Assembly (NCBI RefSeq): GCF_024259515.1
Contig: NZ_JANBWE010000001.1
Location: 930,001-994,000 of the forward strand
DNA length: 64,000 bases
Source of the DNA: Salirhabdus salicampi
GTDB lineage: Bacteria; Bacillota; Bacilli; Bacillales; Alkalibacillaceae
Direction: 5' to 3'
Numbering within the stretch: position 1 is the stretch's first letter; the number at the start of each line of letters is the position of its first letter. Shown in pieces: positions 27,107 through 36,320 of the stretch. The notes beneath the pieces were generated by a model, which ran no database searches, had not been told where the DNA came from, and saw only the letters and a list, made by a program, of their open reading frames with translations. Made by a program: the position numbers and the translations under genes.

Positions 27107-28153
27107 ATGTTAACAAATACCACGTTAAAGAAAGTAAAGTTACTAAACCATGATCACCCGAATAAGTCGACTAGTATTATTAATGGGGAATCATCAGGTC
27201 TATTAAATTGGAACGACATTGCATATCCACAAATGTATGAATTATACCAAACATTGTTGTCGAATTTTTGGAAAGCACAAGAAATTAATATGCAAGATGA
27301 TATCAAACAGTGGGACCATTTATCTGAAACGGAACAAGATGTCTTTTTACGAATTAACACACAACTTGCCTCTTTGGATAGTCTGCAAACACCAACCATG
27401 AGTCAGGTTCTCGATTATGTTACCGATTCAAGTTTTAAAGCGATATTTGCAGTGATTGCTCAACAAGAGGCTGTTCACAATGAGTCTTATTCATATATTT
27501 TAAGTTCCCTCGTACCGTTGCGGGAGCAAAACGATAGATTCAACCAAGCGAAAGAAGACCCAATTGTTCAAAAACGTAACCAGCTTATTCTCGATGCCTA
27601 TGAAAAATTCAGAAGTAAACCTACACCGCAACATTTATTTGAACTAGGGGTTAACTCCGTTATTTTAGAGGGGATTTTCTTTTACGCAGGTTTTGCCTTC
27701 TTTTATAACTTGGCAAGGCAACAGAAGATGCTAAAAACGAGCACAATGATTAGTTATATCCAAAGAGACGAGATGCAGCATGCTTACTTTATCTCTCAAT
27801 TTATTCGCATCTTGTTAACAGAGCAAGAAGAATTAAATACGGAAGAAAACGTTCAATACATCTATGACACAATCCGAAAAGGTGTAGATTTAGAAAAAGA
27901 ATGGGCCAACTTTATTTTAAAAGATATAAAAGATATTAATCTTGATGAGTTTGGTGATTACTTAGAATATTTAGCTGATAAACGATTCAATCAATTAGGG
28001 TTACAAGGCTTATATAATCATACAGAAAACCCGATGCCATGGATTCATGTGTTTAGTGATGAAATGATAAACGATACGAAATCCGACTTTTTTGAACAAA
28101 AGTCAAGAACGTATACAAAGGTATCCCAATCAAATGGATTCGATGAACTGTAA
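27107..28153 (+). CDS. nrdF: Class Ib ribonucleoside-diphosphate reductase, beta subunit
   Basis: A 348-residue ferritin-like radical subunit. Carboxylate/histidine ligands for the dimetal site are visible in QDVFLRINTQLASLDS (less conserved), IAQQEAVHNESYSYIL (E..H) and SYIQRDEMQHAYFISQF (E..H), with the tyrosyl-radical helix in between. The N-terminus holds the SSGLLNWNDIAYPQMYELYQ segment. It generates the radical that NrdE uses. The gene starts 18 bases after nrdE and its TAA overlaps the ATG of nrdI. Confidence 0.92.
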   Translation: MLTNTTLKKVKLLNHDHPNKSTSIINGESSGLLNWNDIAYPQMYELYQTLLSNFWKAQEINMQDDIKQWDHLSETEQDVFLRINTQLASLDSLQTPTMSQVLDYVTDSSFKAIFAVIAQQEAVHNESYSYILSSLVPLREQNDRFNQAKEDPIVQKRNQLILDAYEKFRSKPTPQHLFELGVNSVILEGIFFYAGFAFFYNLARQQKMLKTSTMISYIQRDEMQHAYFISQFIRILLTEQEELNTEENVQYIYDTIRKGVDLEKEWANFILKDIKDINLDEFGDYLEYLADKRFNQLGLQGLYNHTENPMPWIHVFSDEMINDTKSDFFEQKSRTYTKVSQSNGFDEL

Positions 28154-28587
28154 TGAAAGTAGCACTGATTTATACCTCTATTACGGGGAACACGAAAGAA
28201 CTCGTGAATATATTAAGCTACTTTTTTCAAAGTGACTATCAAATTGAACCGGACTTATATCTTGTCCATGATTTTCCTCAATCACGACTAGCTGAGTATG
28301 ATGCTGTCGTGATTGCAACTTATTCCTGGGGGAATGGTCAAATTCCGAGGGAAATGATTCCTTTGTATATGGCTTTTGAACAGCAAAATGTAAAGCGACT
28401 TGTTACTGGAGTGGCCGGTACAGGAGATACGTTTTATCCCCATTTCTGTGGAGCGGTAGATAAGTTTAGGGATATGCTATATGTTCACACGAAGTTACAA
28501 GTAACGTTAAAAATAGAATTATTACCTCAGACAAAGGATTTGGAACGTTGTCGTTTATTTGTCGAAAAGGTAATGGATACAAAATAA
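28153..28587 (+). CDS. nrdI: Flavodoxin-like NrdI protein
   Basis: A 144-residue flavodoxin-like protein: the FMN phosphate loop IYTSITGNTKELV at 6-18, IATYSWGNGQIP near 55 and GVAGTGDTFYPHFCGAVDKF near 85-104. NrdI supplies superoxide or peroxide to assemble the manganese-tyrosyl cofactor of NrdF, so its presence assigns the system to class Ib. The start overlaps the nrdF stop (TAATG). Gene order nrdE-nrdF-nrdI differs from the nrdI-nrdE-nrdF order of B. subtilis. Confidence 0.9.
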   Translation: MKVALIYTSITGNTKELVNILSYFFQSDYQIEPDLYLVHDFPQSRLAEYDAVVIATYSWGNGQIPREMIPLYMAFEQQNVKRLVTGVAGTGDTFYPHFCGAVDKFRDMLYVHTKLQVTLKIELLPQTKDLERCRLFVEKVMDTK

Positions 28588-28614
28588 AAATGACGCTTAT
28601 TATAAGCGTCATTT
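28588..28614. terminator. Hairpin at the end of nrdEFI
   Basis: AATGACGCTTA and TAAGCGTCATT pair perfectly around TTA. The plus strand lacks a long T-run, so termination may be partial. The next 390 bases to 29003 carry no gene that I can support. Confidence 0.6.
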
Positions 28615-29003
28615 CCATGTGGGAATGAATGGAGCATTCATAAAATTAAAATTATTCGTTTCTCTAATCTGTAAAAATTTGTGTTATAATTTTATAGACT
28701 ATCAATTATGAATGTTGGACAATACCTAGTTATAATGTACTATAGTTCGATCGTGCTTTAGATCATTTTGGAAAAAGACGCTACTCATTTCCTGATGTTA
28801 TGTTTATTAACATTATATCTAAGTACTCATCCAACATTCTCTTATCCCATTTCTTTTTTTCTTTGGGGGATTTTCTATTGATATTATAGACCTAGATATT
28901 AGGAAAGAAAAGGCAAAAACATGAACATGAATTTTTATTGACAAACGGTTAGTATAATGGTAATGGTTCTGCGTGGGAGGTGTCTATCATATCAAAAGAG
29001 GTA

Positions 29004-29438
29004 ATGATGACAGTGTATAAAGAATTAGAAGACGGTTCAAAAACGTTTACGACGATAGATTTAATGAAGATTGATTATGTAGAATCGGAGAACCGTAAAT
29101 TAGTTTATTATATAAATGGTGATCGTTATTTCCAAATTACAAAACTACAAGAAATGGAAAGTTTACTAAATGAAAAAAACGGTTTCGTTTCTTTAGACCG
29201 GTCTAATTTAGTTAATTTGCAAAATGTAATGGAATATGACCAAGAATTTGGCAAGATCTATTTTGAGGAAAACCCTTCACGGAAAAGTGTGTTTGCTACG
29301 ATTGCAAAAATGAAGCAAAAATTATTAGACCCTTTAATATATCGTGCAATTGCAAAGAATAGAGATACACAACTAGAACATGGAGTTAGTAAACATAATT
29401 CTAGCTCTACTTATCAACCTAGAAACGAAAGGATTTAA
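29004..29438 (+). CDS. LytTR-type DNA-binding regulator
   Basis: A protein of about 144 residues from ATG 29004 or 29007 (AAAAGAGG ribosome site); a GTG at 28980 is also in frame. The region DLMKIDYVESENRKLVYYINGDRYFQITKLQEMESLL, then NGFVSLDRSNLVNLQNVMEYD, follows the LytTR beta-strand pattern (the FVxxHRSxLVNL-like stretch has D in place of H). No receiver domain is present. It directly precedes a multi-TM protein gene, an arrangement like streptococcal LytTR regulatory systems in which the membrane protein restrains the regulator. Target genes are unknown. Confidence 0.75.
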   Translation: MMTVYKELEDGSKTFTTIDLMKIDYVESENRKLVYYINGDRYFQITKLQEMESLLNEKNGFVSLDRSNLVNLQNVMEYDQEFGKIYFEENPSRKSVFATIAKMKQKLLDPLIYRAIAKNRDTQLEHGVSKHNSSSTYQPRNERI

Positions 29439-29446
29439 CAACAACG

Positions 29447-30169
29447 ATGAATTACTTATTATTTTCTGAACTTTTTTTTGGTGCTTTTGAAGCAATCGCT
29501 ACCTTAATATTTTCGATCGTACTTTTTAGGTTACCTATCCGACCTTATATAAAATGGTACGTTGGTTTAAGTTTTATAATCTCCGCTTTATGTATTGTGT
29601 TTTACAATTTCTTAGCGATCCCATTTTTCTATGGTGAAATAACGATTATGATACTTGTATTTTTATTAATATGGAAGATAATGGATGTCAAATGGTGGTT
29701 CTCCTTAATTGTGACGTTTGTCGGATACGTCGTTGCTTCGGGTGTTATACAAAGTGCAATTTATCTTATATTGTTGCAAATCGGATTAGTAGGCAGTACA
29801 AATTTAGCCACACCAGAAGCAGATTTAGTAGAGTTAATGACCATTCAATTTTTATACGGAATTATTGTATGTCATATGTCAATGGCAATGGTAAAGAAGC
29901 GATTTGGTTTAATGTTTATTCTAGATGATTTATCATTTCAGGAGTTGAAACAGCCGAAATTTCAATTTTTCCTTTTAACAACAGTGTTTGGTTTTGTAAT
30001 GTATCAGTATTGTGTTTATGTTGTGAAAGTAGCTCCATCAGCATCATTTATTTGCATTCATATCCTTTTGGTTTTGGTTAGTTTAGCAAGTTTAGTTTCT
30101 TTCTTTCTCATTATTCAAAGCCAATTAAAGGAACATTACGAAGAAATAAGGAAAAACATTCAATTATAA
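29447..30169 (+). CDS. Seven-TM membrane protein paired with the LytTR regulator
   Basis: A 240-residue protein with about seven membrane helices and a short basic/acidic tail (LKEHYEEIRKNIQL). The layout resembles the membrane sensor half of peptide-sensing histidine kinases such as AgrC/ComP, but there is no kinase domain. It starts eight bases after the LytTR gene stop, so the two are surely cotranscribed. By analogy with HdrM/BrsM-type inhibitors it may bind or hold the regulator; this is inference. The yhfK-like gene follows within 12 bases. Confidence 0.65.
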   Translation: MNYLLFSELFFGAFEAIATLIFSIVLFRLPIRPYIKWYVGLSFIISALCIVFYNFLAIPFFYGEITIMILVFLLIWKIMDVKWWFSLIVTFVGYVVASGVIQSAIYLILLQIGLVGSTNLATPEADLVELMTIQFLYGIIVCHMSMAMVKKRFGLMFILDDLSFQELKQPKFQFFLLTTVFGFVMYQYCVYVVKVAPSASFICIHILLVLVSLASLVSFFLIIQSQLKEHYEEIRKNIQL

Positions 30170-30180
30170 GGAGTGTTTCG

Positions 30181-30825
30181 ATGAAAGTTTGTGTATTCGG
30201 TGCAAATGGACAAATTGGTCAACATTTAGTGAAGCTTATTCAAAACAGTAGTAAGCATACAGTAAGGGCAGTTGTAAGGAAACAGGAGCAAGTTGACCAG
30301 TTCCAACAAGAAGGAATTGAAGCAATGATAGTTGATTTGGAAGATACCGTGGTTGAAATAAGCAAAGTAATGGATGGTTGTGATGCAGTTATATTTACAG
30401 CAGGGTCAGGAGCAAAGACAGGTCCTGATAAGACGTTATTAGTTGATTTAGACGGCGCAGTGAAAACAATGGAAGCAGCAAAGAAAACAGGTATTAACCG
30501 ATATATTATGGTAAGTGCTATTCAAGCCCATCACCGCGCAAATTGGAGCAAAAAAATTAAACCATACTTTGTGGCGAAGCACTATGCTGATCGAATGCTA
30601 GTGCAAAGTGGGTTAACGTACACAATTGTCCGCCCAGGAGGTCTAACAAATGAAACGGCTACAGGCAAAGTAACTGTTGCAGAAAACCTGGAACGCCATA
30701 CAATACCACGAGAAGATGTCGCGAAAACTGTATTGTTAGCACTGGATGAATCAAACACATTTAATCGTGAATTTGACTTAGTATCAGGAGAAAGTCCGAT
30801 TGAAACAGCCCTTAAAAACCTATAA
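30181..30825 (+). CDS. yhfK: NAD(P)-binding oxidoreductase (YhfK/SDR-a5-like)
   Basis: A 214-residue atypical short-chain reductase. It opens with the dinucleotide loop VCVFGANGQIGQHLVKLI (GxxGxxG at 8-14), has DAVIFTAGSGAKTGPDKT near 72, YIMVSAIQAH near 107, and TIVRPGGLTNE near 150. The catalytic Tyr/Lys pair of classical SDRs is not clear (AKHYADRML is the local candidate). B. subtilis YhfK has the same length and pattern. It probably shares the LytTR operon and is ended by a strong terminator. Confidence 0.87.
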   Translation: MKVCVFGANGQIGQHLVKLIQNSSKHTVRAVVRKQEQVDQFQQEGIEAMIVDLEDTVVEISKVMDGCDAVIFTAGSGAKTGPDKTLLVDLDGAVKTMEAAKKTGINRYIMVSAIQAHHRANWSKKIKPYFVAKHYADRMLVQSGLTYTIVRPGGLTNETATGKVTVAENLERHTIPREDVAKTVLLALDESNTFNREFDLVSGESPIETALKNL

Positions 30826-30852
30826 AAAAACAATGGTGTGATACACCTTTCA

Positions 30853-30884
30853 GGCTGTCGAGAAAGTCTCGACGGCCTTTTTAT
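30853..30884 (+). terminator. Terminator of the LytTR operon
   Basis: GGCTGTCGAGA and TCTCGACGGCC pair (one G-U) around AAG and run into TTTTTATATTTT. Confidence 0.85.
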
Positions 30885-30897
30885 ATTTTATTTCGTC

Positions 30898-30946
30898 GTT
30901 GATGAAAAAACCTCCTTTCCGCGGTAGTGTCGGTTTTTTCATCAAC
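30898..30946. repeat. Perfect 15-bp inverted repeat in non-coding DNA
   Basis: Arms GTTGATGAAAAAACC (30898-30912) and GGTTTTTTCATCAAC (30932-30946) flank a 19-base loop containing CCGCGG. It lies just beyond the operon terminator in the gene-free stretch 30826-31465 and does not look like a standard terminator. Confidence 0.6.
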
Positions 30947-31117
30947 TTTCATCATAATTTTCCGCCGGCTTTAAGCGTTCATCGCGTTAAGGACGACCGT
31001 TATCCTCTGAATAATGTGGTCATACTTTTTTAGGTATAAATGAAAATTCTATGTATTGGTCCATGATTGCGAAATGTTTCTGAACAAGCATTGCTTACAG
31101 CTGCTTGTCAAAACATG

Positions 31118-31171
31118 AAAAAGATTGTCTTTCACCTAGCTCGTGTCAGCTAGGTGAAAGACAATCTTTTT
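31118..31171. repeat. Perfect 24-bp inverted repeat (orphan terminator-like hairpin)
   Basis: The 24-base arms 31118-31141 and 31148-31171 are exact reverse complements around CGTGTC. A-runs and T-runs at the outer ends allow bidirectional termination, yet no gene ends within 290 bases on either side. It may belong to a decayed gene, an untranslated RNA or a small mobile remnant. Confidence 0.65.
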
Positions 31172-31220
31172 CTTAAATAACTTATTGCTCTAAAACATCT
31201 AAATTTCTACGAAATATAAA

Positions 31221-31257
31221 AGAGTGTAGAAAAAAACATGGGGTTTCTCTACACTCT
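31221..31257. repeat. 10-bp inverted repeat upstream of the antiporter gene
   Basis: AGAGTGTAGA (31221-31230) and TCTACACTCT (31248-31257) are exact reverse complements with a 17-base loop starting with an A-run. It is about 210 bases upstream of the CPA2 antiporter start and could be part of its leader. Confidence 0.5.
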
Positions 31258-31465
31258 GACAAAGGTGTATTACAACTATATTTTTTGTGCTTTATTCGCG
31301 AAATAATATTAAGATGGCATGGGAAAAACAAAGATAATGATATTCTCAGTTTACAGAATGTTTGACTTCTTCGTTTTATGATAATATTGCTAGCTAATAA
31401 TAATATTAACGATAAAATATGTTTAGATTTTACTTTATGTTTTGTGTGAAGAGAGGAGATTAACT

Positions 31466-33532
31466 ATGTTTACCCTTCCACTAACAGATCCAGTCATGAT
31501 ATTTGCTCTAACTATGGTTATCTTTCTCGTGTCTCCTATGATAATGAAAATGTTAAGGATACCAGGAATCATCGGTCCGATTATAGCAGGTATCATTATT
31601 GGACCACATGGATTGGGGGTACTACAAAGAGGCCAAACAATTGAATTATTAGGTACAGTGGGTCTTTTATTTATCATATTTATTGCCGGTTTAGAAATGG
31701 ACCTTGAAGGCTTTAAAAAGTATCGAAACCGCAGTATTGTATTCGGATTTTTATCGTTTATATTTCCACTTGCATTAGGAACATTCATCGGTATTATACT
31801 CGGTTATAGTATGACAGCTTCAATATTATTAGGTTCTATTTTAGGTTCGCATACATTGTTAGGGTATCCTATCGCTAGTCGCCTAGGAATTGCTAAGAAT
31901 AAGGCTGTTACTACTGCTCTAGGCGGGACGCTGTTAACAGATACATTGGCATTACTTGTGTTGGCGGTCGTGACTGGGGCTGCAACAGGTAACTTAACGA
32001 TCCAATTTTTTATCGTACTGGTTATATCTTTAATTGTTTTTACCTTATTAAATATCTTTGGAATACCATATATATCCCGTCAATTTTTCCGAAATGTAAT
32101 CAATGAAGGATCTACTGATTTCACCTATGTGATTGTAATACTTTTTTTATCAGGCTTTTTAGCGACTGTAGCCGGTTTACAACCAATTATAGGTGCTTTT
32201 CTAGCAGGACTCTCATTAAACCGGCTCGTATTTGATCATGGAACTTTAATGAATCGGATACGGTTTACGGCGAATGCTCTTTTTATCCCATTTTTTCTAT
32301 TGTCTGTAGGAATGCTCATGGATTTATCCGTCTTAATTGAAAATCCTCGGGCATGGCTATTAACTGGATTAATTTTAGTGAGTGTATTCTTAGGAAAACT
32401 GATTGCTTCGTGGATAGCTAGTTATGTATATCAATACAATAAGGAGGAACGTCACATTACATTTGGGCTCACCATTCCACAAGCAGCCGCTACATTGGCC
32501 TCTACATTAGTGGGCTATGATGTAGGGTTATTGGATCAAGCTACCGTTAACGGAGTTATCATTATGATTTTAGGTACTTGTATCGCAGGACCGTATTTAG
32601 TTGAAAAACACGGTCGAAAATTATCCCTACTTGAAGAGCAAACAGAATTTGAATCAGGTGATGCTCCTCAACGTATTATGATTCCATTGTATAATCCTGA
32701 AACAATGGACTCATTATTAGATTTAGGATTTGTACTGCGTAAAAGTAGTGGGACCGAAGAGCCACTTTATCCACTCACAGTCGTTAAGAAGGATTTGAAG
32801 AATGCGGAAAACGAAGTCGCGAAAGCGGAAAAAATGTTAAACTACGCTGTCAAATATGCCTCTGGAGCCGAAGTTCCAGTTAAGACGATAACGAGAGTGA
32901 ATTATAATATCGCGAACGGGATCGAAAGGGCTATGGCAGAGGAACGAGCGACGAAAGTTATTGTAGGATGGAACGGAGAAAAAACTGCGCCCCAACGAAT
33001 CTTCGGTACAGTCATTGATCAATTGTTAAGTAAGACACACCAAAGTATTTTAATTACAAGGTTAGGTCACCCTTTAAACATCACAAAACGAATTGTCGTT
33101 GTATTGCCTAGGGGAATCGATCATTCCTTTGGGTTTATCGATGCTTTAAAACATGTAAAGAAAATGGCTAATTTCTTAGGGGCAACGTTATTATTCCTAA
33201 TAATAGGAGAAGGTTCTTCGAAATATGATAAATATATTAAGGAAACGACTCCAAATCCAGCATCTACAATAAGGGTAGTACCGGATTGGGATACATTTTA
33301 TTTGAGTTATTTTGTCACCCTAAAAGATGATGACCTCGTAGTTGTACTAAGTGGTCGAAGGGGTACAATTGCTTGGCACCCAGAACTGGAGGAAGTACCT
33401 AATAAACTTACAAATGTCAACCCAGAAAGCTTTATTATTTATTACCCTACAGAGGAAAAGCACGTTGACATGCGTGGTGCATCTGGAACCATCATACCAA
33501 ATGAAATGCTTTTTAAACGAGATTTTGACTAA
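31466..33532 (+). CDS. CPA2-family cation/proton antiporter with C-terminal soluble domain
   Basis: From ATG 31466 (AGAGGAGATTAACT) the protein has 688 residues. Residues 1-400 form 11-13 membrane helices with Na+/H+ exchanger features: GIIGPIIAGIIIGPHGLGVL, LLFIIFIAGLEMDLEGFKK, LGSHTLLGYPIASRLG and PIIGAFLAGLSLN. The last 280 residues are soluble, with two universal-stress-like halves (one containing AMAEERATKVIVGWNG and SKTHQSILITRLGHPL). Such tails may bind nucleotide and gate transport. Likely substrates are K+ or Na+ against H+. It is monocistronic. Confidence 0.9.
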   Translation: MFTLPLTDPVMIFALTMVIFLVSPMIMKMLRIPGIIGPIIAGIIIGPHGLGVLQRGQTIELLGTVGLLFIIFIAGLEMDLEGFKKYRNRSIVFGFLSFIFPLALGTFIGIILGYSMTASILLGSILGSHTLLGYPIASRLGIAKNKAVTTALGGTLLTDTLALLVLAVVTGAATGNLTIQFFIVLVISLIVFTLLNIFGIPYISRQFFRNVINEGSTDFTYVIVILFLSGFLATVAGLQPIIGAFLAGLSLNRLVFDHGTLMNRIRFTANALFIPFFLLSVGMLMDLSVLIENPRAWLLTGLILVSVFLGKLIASWIASYVYQYNKEERHITFGLTIPQAAATLASTLVGYDVGLLDQATVNGVIIMILGTCIAGPYLVEKHGRKLSLLEEQTEFESGDAPQRIMIPLYNPETMDSLLDLGFVLRKSSGTEEPLYPLTVVKKDLKNAENEVAKAEKMLNYAVKYASGAEVPVKTITRVNYNIANGIERAMAEERATKVIVGWNGEKTAPQRIFGTVIDQLLSKTHQSILITRLGHPLNITKRIVVVLPRGIDHSFGFIDALKHVKKMANFLGATLLFLIIGEGSSKYDKYIKETTPNPASTIRVVPDWDTFYLSYFVTLKDDDLVVVLSGRRGTIAWHPELEEVPNKLTNVNPESFIIYYPTEEKHVDMRGASGTIIPNEMLFKRDFD

Positions 33533-33565
33533 AAAAAGGTATCAAGTTAACTTGATACCTTTTTC
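33533..33565. terminator. Bidirectional terminator between the antiporter and dehydrogenase genes
   Basis: A palindrome centred at 33546/33547 (GGTATCAAGTTAACTTGATACC) carries A- and T-tracts on its flanks, serving both convergent genes. Confidence 0.85.
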
Positions 33566-34641
33566 TATGCAATATAGGCTTCTAATTGTGCCATTGTATC
33601 CTTAATCTCTTCTTCTGAGGCTGTCCTAATGTGATGAATCGACTCGTGTGGCAGTGCAGCTGCTTTGGCGACGGTAGAGATGGCTCTGGCTTCATTTGTG
33701 ATTCCTAATGATTGTAACGAATAAGGGAGTTGTAATGATCTATAGAACGGGAGTAGTTTATTTATTTCATCCCATTTCTCCTCAAAAGCTAATTGAACTA
33801 ATATTCCATAGGCCACTTTTTCTCCATGTAAAAATGAATGTGTTTCTGATACTTGTGTTAATCCATTATGAATGGAGTGGGCGCCAGCAATTCGTCCGTA
33901 TTCATCACCTAACCCGCCAACCATACCTCCAGTTAACAAGTTTGTTTCGACAACTTGTTGAAACGAGTAAGATATTTCTCCCTTTCGAAGGGATTCGATG
34001 GCTAATTTGCCGTGTTTTAATAGTACATCTTTACATTCCTTGGCTACGTTCCAAGCAAGACGAACAGAGACAGGGGGAGAGTGTAATTGTTGAATCAGTA
34101 CATCAGCCTCATACCATTTAGCTAACGTATCACCAATACCAGCGCGTAAATATTCAACAGGTGAATCTAATAAAATGCGTGTATCTACTAATACAAGGTA
34201 TGTACTCCTTGGAAAAATTGTATATCCAATAAAATTTCCATGGTGGTTGTATAGAACACTTAGTGGTGTCGTTGCTGCACATGTCGATGCTAACGTCGGG
34301 ATGAGTGTAACATCAATATTCGCTTTATTTGCGACTCCTTTGGCAATATCGAGTACTTTTCCACCGCCAATGCCAATAATCATATCTGCTCCATGAATAA
34401 GAGCTTTGTCCGTCTGTTTCTGAATTTCTTGCTCCGTACACTCGCCACTGTATAAAGAGTATTCTACTTGAAAAGACGACAAATCGGGCATGTATTGTTT
34501 TGCGACTTTCCATGATTTTTCCCCGTGAATAATAAACAAGGATTGAAATTGGCCGTCTTTCATCCGTGTTGGTAGCTGACAGATTGCCTCAGTGTGACAT
34601 TCATAATGTCCTGGTGTCCCTCTGACTTCAATTTGGTTCAT
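33565..34641 (-). CDS. Iron-containing alcohol dehydrogenase family (glycerol dehydrogenase-like)
   Basis: A 358-residue GldA-like dehydrogenase. The NAD site is ADMIIGIGGGKVLDIAKGVAN (near 84-104) with PTLASTCAATTPLSVLYN following (near 117-134), and metal ligands are expected at D172-like (AGIGDTLAKWYEAD), H-containing AGAHSIHNGLT (near 258) and HSFLHGEKVAYG (near 273). It would oxidise or reduce a small polyol or aldehyde with NAD(H). The substrate is unclear. Start ATG 34641 has a GGGGAGGATAACAGA ribosome site. Confidence 0.87.
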   Translation of the reverse strand: MNQIEVRGTPGHYECHTEAICQLPTRMKDGQFQSLFIIHGEKSWKVAKQYMPDLSSFQVEYSLYSGECTEQEIQKQTDKALIHGADMIIGIGGGKVLDIAKGVANKANIDVTLIPTLASTCAATTPLSVLYNHHGNFIGYTIFPRSTYLVLVDTRILLDSPVEYLRAGIGDTLAKWYEADVLIQQLHSPPVSVRLAWNVAKECKDVLLKHGKLAIESLRKGEISYSFQQVVETNLLTGGMVGGLGDEYGRIAGAHSIHNGLTQVSETHSFLHGEKVAYGILVQLAFEEKWDEINKLLPFYRSLQLPYSLQSLGITNEARAISTVAKAAALPHESIHHIRTASEEEIKDTMAQLEAYIA

Positions 34642-34846
34642 TCTGTTATCCTCCCCTAAAGACGTTTGCGTCGTTCTATATGTAAGGTGTGTCCATTATA
34701 GGTTGAATGTAACAGTAAATCAATAGAGAAAGTTTTGAAAAATTTGTTTATTTTAAAATTCCACTAATAACTTTCTGCCGGTTTAAATCGGGAAAGGTTG
34801 GGGAGTATAATGCATTGACTGTATTAAGGGGTAAAGGTGGTTTATT

Positions 34847-36319
34847 ATGTGGTCAAAAATTTATTTTATTATTGTTAGTCTATTTCTTTTTGTGACATTT
34901 CCATTCATGCAGTTGCATGATGTTCCCGTAGTTGCAAATGATGAAAGCGATGATATTGCTAGTGAAATCCACGGTATTATTCAAAATAATGCTACCCTTG
35001 ACGGTTCGATCGTCGGGATAAGTGTACGTTCGGCAACATCAGGAGAGTTAATCTATCACCATAATGGCGACATACGTTTACGACCTGCTTCGAATTTAAA
35101 ACTATTTACAGCTGCAGCATCACTTTCCTCCTTAGGTGAGGACTATAAATTTGTTACTGAAATTCATACAAATGGTAAGCAAAAGGGAAAGACAATTGAC
35201 GGAAACGTTTACCTTGTTGGAAAAGGAGATCCGACCTTAGTAAAAAAGGATTTGCAACATCTAGTCAAAAAGTTAAAGAATTCAGGTGTAGACGTCATAA
35301 AAGGGGATGTAATTGGGGATGACACATGGTTCGATGATGTTCGATATTCACAAGATTTACCTTGGACTGACGAACATACATATTACGGAGGACAAATATC
35401 TGCTCTCACATTATCTCCTGATGAGGATTATGACGCCGGAACCGTCATCATTGACATAAAACCAGGAAATAAAATGGGGGAAACGGCTAAAATCTCGATA
35501 ACTCCTAAGACAAATTATGTAAAGGTTGTAAACAAAACAAAAACGATAAGTGAATCCAAACAAAGAGATATTACAGTTACGAGGGAACATGGGACGAATG
35601 TTGTAACCGTTGAGGGGGAAATTCCTTTAGGCGATCAACTGTATCGGGAATGGATATCTGTTTGGGACCCAACGAAATATACAACTAGTCTGTTTAAACG
35701 CTTGTTAGAACAGAACGGGATCATTGTAAAGGGCGAAGCAAAGGTAGGAAATAAACCATCGAAATCGAAAATGTTAATGCAACATTCATCTATGCCACTA
35801 TCTGAACTGCTTATCCCGTTTATGAAATTAAGTAACAACGGACACGGTGAAGTGTTAGTAAAAGAACTTGGGAAAATCAACAGAGGAGAGGGGAGCTGGG
35901 ATAAAGGCATTGAAGTGATGGAAAAAGAATTAGCAAAATTAGGAGTCAATACAAGTACGTTGTTGTTGCGCGATGGTTCTGGCATTTCTCACGTTAATCT
36001 TGTACCAGCAAATGAACTCACAAAACTACTATACGCTATTCAAAATGAGAAGTGGTTTCCGACATTTTTTCAATCATTACCAGTCGCAGGGCAAATGGAC
36101 AGGAAAGTTGGAGGTACATTGCGCTATCGTTTCCTGGATTTCGCTGGTAATATTCAGGCGAAAACGGGTACGCTTTCCACCGTAAGTTCTCTATCTGGTT
36201 ATGTAGAAGGAAAAAAGGGAAAAACATACACTTTTTCCATCCTTATAAATAATATTCTCGATGAATCAAAAGCAAAAAAGATTGAGGAAACCATTTTAAC
36301 AATATTAGCTAACCAATGA
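34847..36319 (+). CDS. dacB: D-alanyl-D-alanine carboxypeptidase/endopeptidase (PBP4, S13 family)
   Basis: A 490-residue exported penicillin-binding protein with an N-terminal signal (to about residue 30). The S13 triad is visible: SxxK in RPASNLKLFTAAA (near 84), SxN in LSNNGHGE (near 330) and KTG in IQAKTGTLSTVSSLSGY (near 440). The domain inserted between SxxK and SxN is characteristic of DacB/PBP4. It trims peptide stems or cross-links in peptidoglycan outside the membrane. Start ATG 34847 follows AAAGGTGGTTTATT. Confidence 0.93.
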   Translation: MWSKIYFIIVSLFLFVTFPFMQLHDVPVVANDESDDIASEIHGIIQNNATLDGSIVGISVRSATSGELIYHHNGDIRLRPASNLKLFTAAASLSSLGEDYKFVTEIHTNGKQKGKTIDGNVYLVGKGDPTLVKKDLQHLVKKLKNSGVDVIKGDVIGDDTWFDDVRYSQDLPWTDEHTYYGGQISALTLSPDEDYDAGTVIIDIKPGNKMGETAKISITPKTNYVKVVNKTKTISESKQRDITVTREHGTNVVTVEGEIPLGDQLYREWISVWDPTKYTTSLFKRLLEQNGIIVKGEAKVGNKPSKSKMLMQHSSMPLSELLIPFMKLSNNGHGEVLVKELGKINRGEGSWDKGIEVMEKELAKLGVNTSTLLLRDGSGISHVNLVPANELTKLLYAIQNEKWFPTFFQSLPVAGQMDRKVGGTLRYRFLDFAGNIQAKTGTLSTVSSLSGYVEGKKGKTYTFSILINNILDESKAKKIEETILTILANQ

Positions 36320-36320
36320 A

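Noticed and set aside
28710-28839. 10-bp inverted pair (GAATGTTGGA / TCCAACATTC) as mobile-element ends
   Set aside because: The arms are short, enclose only 110 non-coding bases, and show no target duplication.
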